A DNA stretch of 64,000 bases, taken from NCBI GenBank assembly GCA_029378245.1, contig JARKIF010000005.1:806001-870000 (forward strand). Direction: 5' to 3'. The stretch comes from Roridomyces roridus (taxonomy: Eukaryota > Basidiomycota > Agaricomycetes > Agaricales > Mycenaceae). Positions 11,299 to 24,664 of the stretch are shown here, one piece after another; within the stretch, counting starts at the first letter, position 1; each line of letters starts with the position of its first letter. Position numbers and translations under genes: made by a program. Under the pieces are notes generated by a model. It was not told the DNA's origin, searched no databases, and saw only the letters and a list, made by a program, of their open reading frames with translations.

Positions 11299-13455
11299 TT
11301 ACTCTTCGCTCCCACCAGCGAGCGCAGCGAGCACGTTCTCGCATGACAACATGGCTCGAACATCGGGTTGTCCATCGTAGAACCATGTGCACAGAGCCTG
11401 CAAGAGGTGAGCGAGAGCATACCGGGATATTGGAGAAGCTTACAATCATTACTGCAACAATTTCGTTTCAACAAAAGTGGGATCTAGGAAATATGCATCC
11501 ACGCACCATAAAACGACAGCAAACACCACCCCTCGGCCCAATTCGTTTTTGAATCTGCGGTGACATAGTTCACGATGAAGCACGCCGCAATGACCATGGC
11601 CACTTCGAACATGTCTGTGGACAAGGTCAGTTGAAATAAACAGAAAATGGCGAATCGTAATACCGAAGAGGAGGGACATGGGGTGCCCGAGCCACCATCC
11701 CAAGAGCACGATAAAAGGCATCCAGAACAGGGTGAATTGGATCGACAAGTCAATGGGCTGTGCATTCGCAAGTGTGGCCTATCCGAGATGTCAGTACCAA
11801 GTGAATTTCGGGTGAGCAAACTTACAGCTGGAATATCTTCCCCGCGGAAGTATCGCCATGTACTGCGCAAGAAGAAGAGGATTGCAATAAAGCCATCGCC
11901 GGAGAACGAGACGAGGGGGAGAAGTATGAGACCAAACCACCTGTAAACGGATCAGCACTTCGACCTCGCACGTATTATTTTTCCTACTCGAAGCCAATTC
12001 CTCCCGCTTCTTCCACAAAGTCGATACTATCCACCAGCTGTGACGGATTAAACAACGGGCCATGTCAGCAGAAAATGTAACGAACCCATTCTGCCGTAGT
12101 GGCCATGATACCAATCGTCACTGCGAGCATCCCAATACAGACCCATTGATTGAGCTGTGGATCCGCATTTTGGAGTTCCAGCGCACGAGCTTTGAACTCT
12201 TCCGGCGCGAGCTTGTGTTCCGCAAGATTCGTCCCCTTGGCTTCACCGGGCGGGTTGTGCAGGAAGATCCGAGAACAAATGTATCTAAAGAAAGCATCAA
12301 TCGCAGGAAGAGCGGGCGGGTATAACACCCAACATACACAGTAAGGAGGATGACAGCCAGTCCGCGGCTCATCTTGAGAAAATTTGCACGCGCCGTGTCA
12401 TTGGTGAGCGCATCGGCTACCGCTTCACCGACTTGAGTGGGCCTGTTCAGCGCCGCGAAGAATGCCGCCGGGAGTAGTAGCGTCAGGACACTGGTGACAG
12501 TTAGCTTGGAAGCGAGTCGCCGTGGCAGGGTTACATACCCGATCGTGAGCAGCGTTTGATTCAGTTGTGTAAGGTGTGGATGCAGGTCTTGCTCAGAGAT
12601 CCTTGCACCGCCTGACGGGGATCAAGATACCGGCATAAAAGGGTAGATTACCCACTTACCAGTAACGAAAGCCACTCCGGGAACGAGCAATAGATGAAGC
12701 AGTACGACCTGCAATCCTCATGAGCATATTGAATACAGATTCAATCAACAACATACCCCGATAATAGTTGATTGCAACAGCCGGAGCCTTGGCATTCCGG
12801 TGAGGATGACAGAATGACCGTTGCTGGGCGTTCACTCACTTGCATTTCCGTAGAAGGATGATAGCCAACGTGCCTTCAACGATGTTGTTGAAAGTGACGA
12901 CCAAGAGATCTCCGATATCCGGCCCCACATAGAATGTCAGCTGTTCACCACCTGCGGCCAAGTCAGCCTCGATGCCAAGAGCCAAGGACACGAGGGGCAT
13001 ACCATAATCGAGTAGTTTTTCCAGCGGCACGATGGCCATGAAACAAAGCACAAAGGTGGCCTGGTAGCTCCATGTCCGCTCCGGGTCCTCCTCATTCTGG
13101 TTGGAAAAGTGCGCGACCCATGCGATGGGAATGAAAACGAGTAGAATGTTTAACCCTGGAGGCGTTGTAAGAACCCAGAGATCGAGGAGAAACGCGTTGG
13201 ACACATACAAGAGGAGAACACCAGTGCCTTGAGGCTGTCGAGCGTGCGGGGTGTGTGCTTGCCCGTGCGCAAAAACCGTTCACTCCTGGATTCCTTCCTC
13301 CGGGGAGGTGGTCGGCCCTCCTTCTCCTCGACGACGATCCCCGGCTGGGAACTGGTCGGGGTGGTCTCACTCAGGCTGTAGAGGCCCTGTTCTTCATCGG
13401 TAATGCGGTGCGGGTTGCGTTGGACAACGTTGACAGTCCCGGGGGAGTCGGACAT
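11299..13455 (-). CDS. CAX-family cation/proton exchanger
   Basis: Multi-exon gene, about 540 residues, from MSDSPGTVNVV (13455) to a TAA at 11299-11301. After a 100-residue charged cytosolic N-terminus, the membrane region reads NILLVFIPIAWVAHF, VGPDIGDLLVVTFNNIVEGT, LHPHLTQLNQTLLTIGVLTLLLPAAFFAAL, GIMATTAEWLVDSID, EWFGLILLPLVSFSGDG and FTLFWMPFIVLLGWWLG. This is the Na+/Ca2+ exchanger fold of vacuolar CAX antiporters. The two conserved alpha-repeat motifs (normally GNAVE and GNAAE) read NNIVE and TTAEW, so calcium selectivity should not be assumed; a Vnx1-like monovalent role is possible. Two very small 3' exons end in WFYDGQPDVRAML and AALAGGSEE. An upstream in-frame ATG at 13803 gives an unlikely extension. 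Confidence 0.87.
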
Positions 13456-14056
13456 GGGGTACGAGTAACAGAAAGGAGAAGAGACGCGAAGGGAACACTT
13501 GCTGCGGTGAAGAGAAGCGCAGGCAAGAGAAAGCAGATAACAGAAGTGAAGCGACGCGAAAGCGAGCCGGCCAAGAGAAAGGTGAAAGGGTGAAAAGCAA
13601 TTAAAAAGCGCTCGGGCGGTACCGTTGCTCACGTTACCGCCAAGTCGAGATGAAGTGCTATCAGCGACAGCTGTGATGGCTGGGCGGGACACTATGAGGG
13701 AATGTTCCTGAGCCAAGAATTCGAGAGCATGGAAGAGTGGAGAATCGGTGGTGCTGGTGACAACTGATAATGTGCCGGTCGAGTTCTTGGAGCCAGGTGC
13801 CAACTTGGAGCCTCAGAAATTCTTCGTTCAACTTTTTCCACTGCGTCTTGCCGACCCGTCATATACAAAATCCCGAAATCCCGACCCTTCGCTTAGGAGA
13901 CTGAAACAAGCGCTCTGAGCCGCAAGATTCCCTAGTCTGTAACAGTACGATCATGACGATCAATTAATGATGTACTGATATGATCAGGGTTCCCACATTA
14001 ATTTTCTGGATCTACCAACAGCGCGATATCCAAGCATAGCATAAATCGTCAAGACA
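13456..14056. other. intergenic region
   Basis: Upstream region of the exchanger gene and the 3' flank of the UNC93-like gene. The minus frame open to 13803 has no resemblance to coding sequence and reads through the probable promoter. Confidence 0.6.
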
Positions 14057-16109
14057 TTAGGCACTCTCCACCTCCTTCTCATCAACACCGAGTTTCTTGG
14101 CTACCAGGTCGGTATCCTGAACGTGTCCGCTCTCGTCGAGGCGGGCACTGCATCATAGAAATTTATCAGGAAAAAAGAGAACGAGAAAAAGTCGGGGGTC
14201 AGACGTACACAACTTCGTCCGAAAGTTCTGTGTGTTCCTTCACTCTCAAATGTATCATCGGCAGGGCGAACAGGAGACCCGCGACACTGAGAGCCCAGGT
14301 AGACGCGAATACGTTCATGAACGGAGTGCCAATGGCATCCGCACGCCAGATGCCAGCGGCACCAGCGGATTGGATAGATTTATCTAGGCGAGGTTCAATG
14401 AGGAACAAAAGACGAGCAAGTAGTACGCACAGAAACCAGCAAAGTACGCGAGTTTGCTTGGGTCGTTGGACATGGCGCCCATGAGCCAGTACACATTCGT
14501 TTGCCACATGGAGTCAAGGAGACCCATGAAGATGTACAGGAAGACTCTGCCGACATACTCCTTGTCCTCTGCGAACATAAGTTACGACTCGGGTGATGAA
14601 AGATGAAAGAAACGAACTAAGGTCGATGAGAACCATGTCCTTGATGGATTCACGGGTGTAGTTCCTGGGTGATTTGACATTGGTACAAGGTCGGAATGTC
14701 GCAGGGTATGAACTCACTTCTGGTACGAGTAACCCCAGCCGTGGATGACAAAGACCATGGCAAAGACGAGTGCCCAGCCAAGGTAGGCACGGGTGCGACG
14801 ACGGACGTTTTTCATGTCCAGGATGACGGCCATGACAAGGGAGCCGACGATCTGGGCGAGCCAGTAGAGCATGCTGTTCAAAGAACGCGTGCGGATGTTG
14901 AAGAGGGCACCGTTGAACTCGTTGAATTGCCAGGTGTAGAACCAGTTGGATGCCATGAACATGGGGAAAAGAAGGAGCACGTAGGGGTCGGTCTTGAGAG
15001 CGACATAGAGACCGATGAGCTCGACTTTCCAGCTGGGCTGGCGGGCAATGGAGACTTTGGTTCCATCGGTACGGAGCATTGTCCTAATGGCGATGATTAG
15101 TCCCAAGCCCGTAACGGATAGGTATAGTGTCGCACTTGGGGTCAACCATGAAGAGCGGAATGCATGCGCCGACGACGGTGAGAACAAGGAACACAATCTG
15201 GAGGACGTCGTCAGAAGGATAATCGCAGAGTGGGCTGGCCGACGCACGTAAGTTCCGTTGTTGACTTGGGACGGAATCAAAATTAAGCAAATTTGTCGAG
15301 TGTTCAGTTGTCGAACTCACCAGATCCGGCCTAAAAAAAGATCGGAATGAGAATCAATCGTGTGACCGTTGAATTTACATACAGTAGCGTGGAAGTTCTG
15401 GCCGAAGGCCACAGCAGCTCCAACGACACCACCCACTAGTTTGTGTAAGTGTCAAGTTGGTGAGAAAGGGGAAAGCCCACTGTTGAAGATGGCCCAGAAA
15501 ATGAAGATGTAAGAGGCCTTGTCGCTCTCAGTGGGATACGCCATCATGATAGAGCCTTGTGCACTCCAAAGCAGGCCGGCGCAGATACCGAGGATGGCAC
15601 CAGCGACGAGGACGAAGGCCTTGGCGCCAGGGTGAATGTTGAGAACGCTGGATTTGGATGAGTAAAATTCACATGAAAACTGGACGGATGATTCGTACAG
15701 GAAGCCAGCGATGTAGAGACCATAGCCGAGAGAACCGAGCTGGAGAGTAAGACGGGAACCCAGCTTGTTGTTCACGGATCCCGCAAAAAACGCCATGACG
15801 GAGAAGGTGGAGTAGAGGGCGACATTGGCGTTGGCAGCTGAGAAGAGTCGGATTGTAGCAGAATTTTGGAGGGAGTGAAATAGACTCACCAGTGGTCGTA
15901 TCGACCTGTCCACCACCTCCGATACCACTCAGGGAGTTGTAGAGACCGGGGCACATGAAGCAAACGAATCCGACCATGGCGACCTGAGTCCGGGGGTGGG
16001 TGTAGAAACCGCGCAAGCCGGTGGGGCGCTGGTAGACCTCGACGGGAGCAGGGACGGCGGAGCCATCGTCGCTGCTGTTGTAGTCCTTCTCTGAGACGGG
16101 ATCAGCCAT
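14057..16109 (-). CDS. UNC93-like major facilitator protein
   Basis: Multi-exon membrane protein of about 490 residues. It starts at 16109 (MADPVSEKDY), has a short acidic cytosolic head, then FYTHPRTQVAMVGFVCFMCP and LYNSLSGIGGGGQVD, which are characteristic of fungal UNC93-like (DUF895) transporters. Further segments are GSRLTLQLGSLGYGLYI, GICAGLLWSAQGSIMMAYP, NWFYTWQFNEFNGALFN and LDSMWQTNVYWLMGAMSND. The C-terminal tail is acidic and ends DEKEVESA before a TAA at 14057-14059. Members carry about 11-12 transmembrane helices; the substrate is not established for most fungal relatives. It is divergent from Tho2. Confidence 0.88.
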
Positions 16110-16737
16110 TTGTGAGCGGGTCTGGACGAAGCACCAACTAGTGCGGACGGCGGTCTTTATAGCCCACTCACGCGACGCGGTTTCCACCTGGGTTCCTGAT
16201 GGCATCCTTATCCACCATCACGAACCACGCGGAGTTGATGTTTTTGTATTGCACGTCTGCATGAAGAAGATAAACGGACCGGTATCCAGTGGAAAGAGTG
16301 GGCAAAGAGTGGGCAAGTGCCAGCCAATCCTCCGCAACTAACCCGAGTTGCCATTTTGTCGCGTTTCCGGCCCTCAGTGGCCCTAGAACGGACCCAGGGA
16401 ACCCATCGATGCCAGGCGATAGAATTTGATTTAGGAGCCGTTTGACACTCGCAATTTGAGATACGGTCGTCGGGTCGCCACGAGACAGGCACCTTGCGAT
16501 TGCCTTGCGAGGCATTTTTTCTTTCTGTTTTTGATCGGGTTCCGTTTGAATTCCGCCCGAATCGTTTGAGCATGTCGTGAACCCGGTCCCGTATCCATTT
16601 TTGCAGTACCTGAGGGAGAGAAGCAACTTGGAAGCAACAGCGGGACGCGGACTTCGGCGAAAAATGCCGCATGACAAATCAGTAAACAGTGTGGGCCACA
16701 CCACCTGCAAGTCACTGCGCGTCCGTGTCGCGTCACA
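16110..16737. other. intergenic region between divergent genes
   Basis: Shared upstream region of the UNC93-like gene (minus) and THO2 (plus). Open frames here (for example minus 16168-16710) look random and lack splice structure. Confidence 0.6.
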
Positions 16738-19700
16738 ATGCAGATGGTCGAAAGAGTACGTCGATGGGTGGCGACGTGGGCCACAGGAGAGGCAGAATGG
16801 TGCGTGTACAGTGCACTAGACATTTTCTTGTCTCTCAGTCCATTCCAAGTCGTTCCTTCATTACGCAGTCTCATTGCAACCTCTCTGACCCGACTTCGCT
16901 CGATGTACTCACCACCACGTACCACACTCTGCTGCTTTCAGTCCTCACCAGCTGGAACCCCAAGCCCTCGCTTTCCCCAACCTCCTTCATCTCCTTCATC
17001 AAGAGCGTTCTCCATGCGCTCCCTTCCTCTTCTACCAAGTCGCCTATTCCGTCTCCCATGGTCACACTCTTCGGAGAGCATCTCGTTGACATGATTTGGG
17101 CCGTCGATGCAGAGCTCGACGAGATCCTTGCAGAAGCCAAGACTGCGATCACCAACTGTGGCGACCCACCAGCTAACAGTGTGGTCACAAAGCTCCTTCG
17201 TGCGAAACTCGTCAAGACGAATGCAGAGACCGACAAGGGGAGCATAATCAGTATTGTCAAGCAGCTAGTCGTGCGTATGGCCCTACTTTCCGCGTATTGT
17301 CGCCAATGCCATATAGGACTTGGGTCTTCTCGATCCCTCCTTCTGTATCGAGCGGCTGGATACCACAATCTCAGCCGCTGTCGGTCTCATTCCAGACAAA
17401 GCTGCCTTCGACAAAAAGGAGATTAGAACTCGTACTGGATTATTCTACCGCCAAAACAAGTTCAACCTCCTTCGCGAGCAGTCCGAGGGATACAGCAAGC
17501 TTACAGCTGAGCTCACCAGCAGCTTGGGCCAGGCTCACTCATCGGCAACCGGCCAGCCCGCCGAGTCGTACGCGGCCATCGAAGAAAGAGCCCGTCCTGT
17601 TTGGGAGAAAGTCATCAGCCTCATTGGCTATTTCGATCTGGATCCCAACAGAGCTCTCGACATGATTCTCGATGTGCTTTCCGTTCACCTCGTCACCCAT
17701 CACAGCTTTTTCCTCGCTCTGCTGTCCTTTTCTCCGTGGGCCTCGTCGTATCGACGACCGATCACGCAGAACGACGCGGAAATGAGCGTCGACCAGGCGC
17801 CTGACCTCTATAAAGGCAAGAATATCGACCAGGTCCTAACGCTGGCCGATAGGCGACCTCATTTCACGAAGCCTCAAGGCAATAACCCTCGTGTGATGGC
17901 GCAGGTTGTCGGGTTCAAGTTTGCGTACTATCAAGTGCGGCTCTCGTTCATCTATTCGTCTCGTACTAAAATTGCCGCTAGTCACCCGATGTCTCCGAAA
18001 CAACGCCAAAAAACTTGTATCTGACCGCGGCCATCCTGATACGTGAAGGTTTTATCACTTTGGAAGACTTGTATCCGCATGTAATGTTGTTTCTGCTTGC
18101 TCTATCCATCTTTGCTCAATCGTATTCTAGCTATCGCCCAGCGACACTGACATGGATCAAGTTTACGAGGAATACGAGCGGGATGTCAAATCTCGCATCA
18201 ACGGCGCAAAAGCCAGTGCCTTGGCGTCCGCACCACCTCTGCCGAGTGAGGGTGCACCGCTTCCACAGCCCACGGCGAAAACAAAAGCTGCACCCGAACC
18301 AAAGAAGCCGGCGGAACCCAAGAAGGTTCCCAATCAGAAAGTCGGGTTGCTTGGCGGCCTTCTGGCTCTCGGTGCACTGAAGCCCGCTATCACCATCATG
18401 TCCAAATTTCCGTGGCTAGTCGACGCACACCCAGAAATAGCCGACCTCATGCTGCGAGTGCTCAAGCATTCGATCGCCCCGCTCTATGATTCGGCTCTTG
18501 TTACCAAGGAGCGCAATCCGAGCTTCAACCAGCCCCGTTCACGGTACGGCACCACTGGCGTCTCTCCACCGTCGCCCCGAAAACCGACACTTACATTGTG
18601 GGCGCCAACCCCTCCAAGCACCAGTACTGTGGACTTTGTGTTCTTCTTTCCTCAATGGGTAGAACGTGTACCTATATGTTCTGTTCTCGATGATCTAGTC
18701 GATGTAATCGAGCCTTTGGTTGCGTTCATCGGGGTGCATATATCTCGAGACCCCTTGTTTCTCACCAAGTTTCTGAGACTTGGCCGTGCGCACCTTCAGA
18801 CGACGGTAATACTGCCCATAATTGTCATGCCGCACTATCTGACTTGTCTTTCCTGCAGGTCCCCGTCGATCCCGAAACGAAACGGCCTACTGGTGATCCT
18901 GATCCGCAAGATCCCGTCCGGGTTTTCTGGTTCACCGTATTGCGCAAGTACCTCCTGCCCGCTTTGACGCTCATCCGAGGCAACGCTGTGTGCACCGTCG
19001 AAATCTGGAACATCATCCGGCAGTACGAGACAACGGCGCGATGGCGACTGTACGGGGAATGGAAGTCGACCATGTACGCATCCCATCCGGAACTCCGTGT
19101 CCGCAGAGCGCAGGTGGACAAGGAATCCAAGAGCATCCTCCGGCGCCTGTCACACAACACTTTCGACTCCTTGTCTGGGACTGTGGCCAAGTTGGCACAC
19201 TCGAACCCGTGCATATTTTTCGTCAACGCTGTCAATCAAATAATGGCCTACGACAATCTCGCCAACGTTGTGATCCAAGCATTGCGATATGTCACAAACA
19301 TGGGCTTTGATGTTCTTGTTTTTATCGTTCTCGATGCTCTTGCCAATCCAAAGAAGGATCGAGTCAAGGACGATGGCGTCAATACGAGCGACTGGCTTCA
19401 GAGTAAGTTGATAATCTCGATCGGTATCGCTCGTTCTAACCCGGCTGGGCAGGTCTTGCCTCCTTCACGGGCATGTTATTCAGACGCTACAGCGCCGACC
19501 TCTCACCACTTCTCAAGTACATCGTCCACCAGCTGCATAGTGGTCAGGCAACGGAGATTGTCGTGCTACGCGAGTTGATTTGGAAGATGGCGGGGATCGA
19601 ACCACTACCTAGCTTGACCGATTCACAAGTCATGGCTATGGCTGGTGGTCCGGTCCTGAGAATCGAAGCTGTCGCTTCTGTTGCACGTGGTGCTCGACTC

Positions 19701-22700
19701 GATCCGGGTGATGCCATTCTCAAGGGCCCTCAAAGGCTTGGTCGGAGTCTACTCGAGTCTTCGCTGGCTCTCCCGCTGCTCATTCAAGTTGCACAGCAGC
19801 GGGATTCTTGCGTTTTTAGAGCCCCCGATGCGCATCTCAAGACTCTATCCAACCTTTATGATACGACCCACGGAGTGCTGCTCCAGTATCTGGAACTTCT
19901 GACTTCACCAACTGTCGTTGCACCACAGGACTACGCCAACAAAGTCCTCCCTTCGCTCGCAGAACTGGGCGAGCTGTATGGCATTTGCGCGCCCATATGC
20001 ATGCACATTATCCGCCCAGTTTTGAATGCAAAGTTGCTTGTGAGTTTTCCCTCCCGCCACTGTCAAAATGGACACTCATTGCTCCTTTAGGCGGCTGCCG
20101 AGGCCATGCAGGAACAAGAGCGCATTGCTAACGAAGAAGCCGAGAAACGCCTGAGGGCTGCACTCACCGCCAAGAAGCCCCTGACCTCGGCTTCTCGGGT
20201 AGCATCTCCTGGTGTTGGTCCTGTTACTGCCGAAACATCGACGAATTCGCCGGCAGCCGTGAATGATACTGTCTCCAAAGACGATACGGCAATGGACACG
20301 GAATCTACTCCATCGGCGTCTGCTCCGCCCGCGGTCGAGGTGGGTTTGGTCTATGAACGATATCAAAGGAAACTCATTAGCTTCAGAATCCTTGGCTTCC
20401 CGAACTGTCACCTTTGTTCGAGGACGTGAAAAAGATCGCACCTCAAAGTGCCTACGACATCGTTGGGTGCGCAAGATCTCGCTCAAGTTTTCCCTTGAAC
20501 TCACTTCATATCATTCTAGGCCTGCATTTTATGTGTCGTTCTGGCAATTGTCAACTTACGATCTCACCCCACCGAGTGCTAAATATGACGAAGAAGTCGC
20601 CAACCTCCGGAATTTGAGTCGTCAAGAGGACTCGGCGTACAACTCTGCGGACCGTTCCTCAGACCGCAGCATACGCCTAACTGCTTCTACTCACCGTAAC
20701 CGACGAGAGAGATACAACGCCTTTGTCAGCACATTGACTCAAGAGTTCAAGCAGCAGACCCTTCTCCGTGCTTTCACGCTCAAGCGCTTGGCCCGCGAGA
20801 AGCAGCACTGGTTCTCGCATTGTGAGTGCCTCGCTATCTTGACTCTCGTCCCTATTGACCAAGCACTATAGCCACGTGTACTGCGACTACCCTGGTTGGC
20901 GCCATCATCGAACATTGCATCCAGCCACGATGCCTGCTTTCCCCTATGGACGCAGACTTTTGTGCTCAAATCATCAAGGTCTTGCATACTCAGGGAACTC
21001 CGCGCTTCTACACCCTTGCGTGCTACAACAAGATTCTCGGGGATCATGTCAGCGGTGTACTGTTTTCTTGTAGCGAATACGAGGCCCGGAACTACGGTGC
21101 GTTGAGTGACTGCCGTTACGACTCTTGTCTAAGCAATCGCAGGCCGTTTCCTCCGTGGTGTGCTTTCCGACCTCGGGAAATGGCACGGTGACCAAGCGCA
21201 GTACACCTCGGACAGTCAGACCGTCACGCGAGGCAACACTGTCTATCACCCCGGATTCCTTCAAAAGTGGACCACCAAGCAGCCAATCGTCCAAGCCGAC
21301 CAACTGGAGTGGTCCAAGGATTTCAGGCGTCTCGTCCGAAAATGGCACCTTAAACTTGCAAAGGCAAGTTGGAGCTTTTGAGGGAACTGCCACCACTCAC
21401 CTCGTGTTCTAGTGCTTCGCTGACTGTATCGCCACCGGGGAGTACATGCATGTTTACAACGCCATCATCGTCCTGAAGGAAATCTTGACCGTCTTTCCCC
21501 TCGCGGAAGTATCTCCTGACACTGGCACGACGCTCGATCAAGCTGTCAACAAGTTTCTGGAAACGGAGGAAAGGGACAACTTGAAAATTCTGGGGCGAGC
21601 GTGAGTCCATGGTCCTTCTTTTTCATACCATCTTTTCACCTTGGGGATGTTCAGCTATTCTGCAAGTCTGAAGAAACGCGAATCTTTGTGGGCAAGGCCC
21701 AAGGTGAATATTTACCCAGGCCTCAATGCGATTCATCTGACTCCCTTTTCAGGCTGCAGGCGCGAAAGCAGCTACAAACGAGAAGGTCAAGGCGTCCGCA
21801 GCCCCTCCCACTGGACCGAGCGCTTCCAAGGAAGCACACCGCAACATCACGCCATCAGCGTCGGCACCCTCGGCACCCCGAGCCCAGCTTGTGAACGTCG
21901 CAACTCCGACTCCCGACAAACCTGCAGCTGCTACCACAACCAGTTCTGCTTTTGCGAGGTAAGAATTGATTGTCAATCGTGAAATTGACCAACACCTTGC
22001 AGCATTCAAAAGCCCCCGGTGGTGAAGCGGAATCGGGATATTGCCAACATGGTGACAGAAGACGCTCAAATGTCAAGAGACGGAACGGCTTCACCGAAGC
22101 TACCCGATTCCCGTGTTGGCAGCCCCGCCGGGAGCGCAGACGCGCGTGCTTCCGCGTTGGGTAAAGAACCTCCCCGATCACCTCGAGGCCAACGGCCAGC
22201 TGAAGAGAGGAGCTCTGCTCAACCGATGCCGCCTCCGGTTGCTCCCAGTCAGACACAAGTAGCTCAAGAACTCCGTGATACTGCGAAGAAGACCATGGGT
22301 CGAAGTAAGGAGGAAGAGGAGAAACGCCCTGATTCTCGTCCACAGAATGGGTCACGAGCAGCTTCGCCTCGACGGAGATCTTTGTCTCCTACGAGTCGGC
22401 CGGGTACCAGGAATCACAGCTCGGAAAGTCGAGCAAGTGGTGGTCGAAGCCGGGCTAATGAGCCCGAGGACAAACGAGTCGACCGTGACACTCGGCAAGA
22501 AGCTCGAGAACATGCCTCGGCTTTGACTCGACGCGACAGTCTCACTCATAACCGTGGGGAGCGGGGAGGGCGGGATCGACCAGGGGACAAGGATGACCGT
22601 GACAAGGATCGCGGAAGGGACAGACATGGGGACCGAGAACGTGACCGAGATCGGGACCGTGATCGTGATCGTGATCGGCACCGACGAGATGATGGGCGCA

Positions 22701-23504
22701 AGGAGAGACCAGCAGCGAGCAGCAGCCCTGCTACTGTCGCGCCGGAGGAAAGGCCTCTTCCCAGCCGACCGGACACTCGTGGCCCAAGGAATGGGCCGAA
22801 TGAAGATGGCTTGGGCAAGAGACGGAGACCGACTGACGATGATGTAAGGAAATCAAACTGCATCCATACTCTTTGCTAATAATTTCCCAGCCTGAAAGAG
22901 GTTCCAAGCGTCCTTCTCGAAAGGAAGGACATCGAGATGACCGCCGCCGCCCTCCGGACGACCGTGGGCGTGAATCTGATCGACGGAGGAAGGATCGAGA
23001 GGGCTCAGACAACGACTTGTCAGAGAAGATGGGCGAAAAACGGATACCGGATGGGCCCTCTTCGTCGTCCAAACCGCTTCCTCTTTCCACACCCTCGGGG
23101 CCACGTGCCATGTCTTCAGAAGTGCGATCAGGGAAGGGCGAACCCTCCGGGAACCCACGTGAACGCAACCAGAATCCTCCGGGTATGCCTCATCGTCCGC
23201 CATCGCCTTCCCGAGAACCAGCTAGTCTTCGTAATCGCCTCGATATCCCCCCTTTCCGCGACAGACGAGACGACGACAGGGATAACAGGAAGAGGACTGC
23301 TTCTGGTGAGCTTTTTTTACCCTATCCCTTGGACAAAACCAACCCTTCCAAGACCGCGACCTTGAAAATGGATCAGGACCTCCCGAACTTGCCCCACAAG
23401 GTTCCAAGAGGACCAAAATTGTTCGCAATCGGTACGGAAATGGACCGTCATCCCCAAATGCTCAGTCTGCTGGTGCCAAACGCGGTGGGAGAGGGAAGGA
23501 TTAG
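16738..23504 (+). CDS. THO2: THO complex subunit 2
   Basis: Largest subunit of the nuclear THO/TREX complex, which couples transcription to mRNA packaging and export. Starts MQMVERVRRWVATW at 16738; an intron joins CRSFITQSHCNLSDP and LTTTYHTLLLSVL. Family landmarks follow in order: PDKAAFDKKEIRTRTGLFYRQ, KFNLLREQSEGYSKL and VVTHH-type helical segments (17.3-17.7 kb), SHNTFDSLSGTVAKLAHSNP (19.2 kb), APDAHLKTLSNLYD (19.8 kb) and YTLACYNKILGDH (21 kb). The C-terminal part from about 22 kb is disordered, with Arg/Asp and Arg/Ser repeats (22.6-22.7 kb), and ends AKRGGRGKD with a TAG at 23502-23504. The model needs about 20 exons and the middle borders are approximate. It is convergent with the GTP cyclohydrolase gene, 99 bp away. 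Confidence 0.92.
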
Positions 23505-23603
23505 GGCCTCTAGAGATTGTTGTAATCTACATTATACATCCGGTTGAGCGTAAAATAATTATGCTGTGGACCCTCCTAGCGAGTTGAATCGCAGTCTCCG
23601 GGC

Positions 23604-24527
23604 TCATCTTCCTCCTTTCAGTAGAGTAAGAAATTCCTCACGCGTTTTTTGTTGCGTCCTAAAACAGCCAAGCATACAGGACGTGACAGTCATGGACCCT
23701 GGTTTCTGCACACCACGCATTGTCATGCAAAGATGGCTGGTAATCCTGAGAAAAAGTGCAGCAGAGGAACGGGAGACTCACGTTGCCTCCATTACCACGG
23801 CGACGCCGCGGGGCTGGATGGATTCTTGAACAGCGATTGCAATTTGTTTAGTGAGCCGCTCTTGGACCTGAAGTCGGCGACTAAATGTTTCTGCAATTCG
23901 TGCAAGCTTGGAAAGACCGAGGACGAGCTGGTTCGGACCAGGGATGTAGGCTATTGCGATCTGTCCAGTGGGCCGTCAAAATAGCAAAGTACACGTTTAT
24001 ACGCGGACTCGACTACCTTGCCGGTGAATGGAACAAGATGGTGCTCGCACAGACTGGAAATGTCAATGTCGCGCACCAGGACCATCTCGTCATGATCCTC
24101 TGAGAACACGGCATTGTTTATGACGTCTGGGCAGCGGAAATGAGCAGAAGCCGGCGGATGGAGCACAGGGAGATGGCAGACCCGACAACCGCTCCTCATA
24201 GCCTTTGGTCATCCACATGAGAGCCTGAGCATAGCGTTCCGGTGTTCGGAGCAAGCCCTCGCGATCCGGGTCTTCACCGATGCATTCTAGGAGAGTACGG
24301 ACAGCGAGAGCCATCTTCTGTTCTCTTTCCGCCTTTTCTTCTGGTGTAGCATTGAGTCTAGAGACTGTCGATTTGGCTGCCCCGCGGTCAATTCTGGGAG
24401 AACAAGTGCAATTAGGAACCACACCTGGCCAGCCTAATCCATGCTCGTTGGGAGGGAGAGGAGAGTCCGGGAGCTTTGCTAGCTGAGGTGTGGAGATGGC
24501 CGAAAGGGCTGGCTCAGAGTGTTCCAT
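23604..24527 (-). CDS. FOL2: GTP cyclohydrolase I
   Basis: Converts GTP to dihydroneopterin triphosphate, the first step of folate and pterin synthesis. Four or five exons. The start at 24527 (MEHSEPALS) leads to a variable head, then [20 protein letters not shown] and [20 protein letters not shown]. Next come [59 protein letters not shown] and, across an intron, [18 protein letters not shown]. The zinc ligands (Cys of SLCEHH, the His, and the Cys of HLCM) are all present. The protein ends LLKGGR with a TGA at 23604-23606. Length and motif order match the family, so it should be active. Confidence 0.95.
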
Positions 24528-24664
24528 TTCAGACCGGGAGAAAACATGACACTACATGGCGGTGTGATCGCGGAGTCGGAGACAACCCAGAAAAGGACAT
24601 CCAGGACCTCAAGGATGGACCACTCTCCCAATGCAACATATAGCTCCGTCTACCGTCTCTCCCG

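Noticed and set aside
13456..13803. N-terminal extension of the cation exchanger to an upstream ATG at 13803
   Set aside because: The added 116 residues do not resemble exchanger N-termini, while the Met at 13455 begins a typical charged head.
16168..16925. Overlapping minus frames upstream of THO2
   Set aside because: They overlap one another, run through the likely promoter and show no family resemblance.
22600..22690. Arg/Asp repeat in THO2 as a separate repeat element
   Set aside because: It is in frame and is the normal low-complexity C-terminal region of Tho2 proteins.
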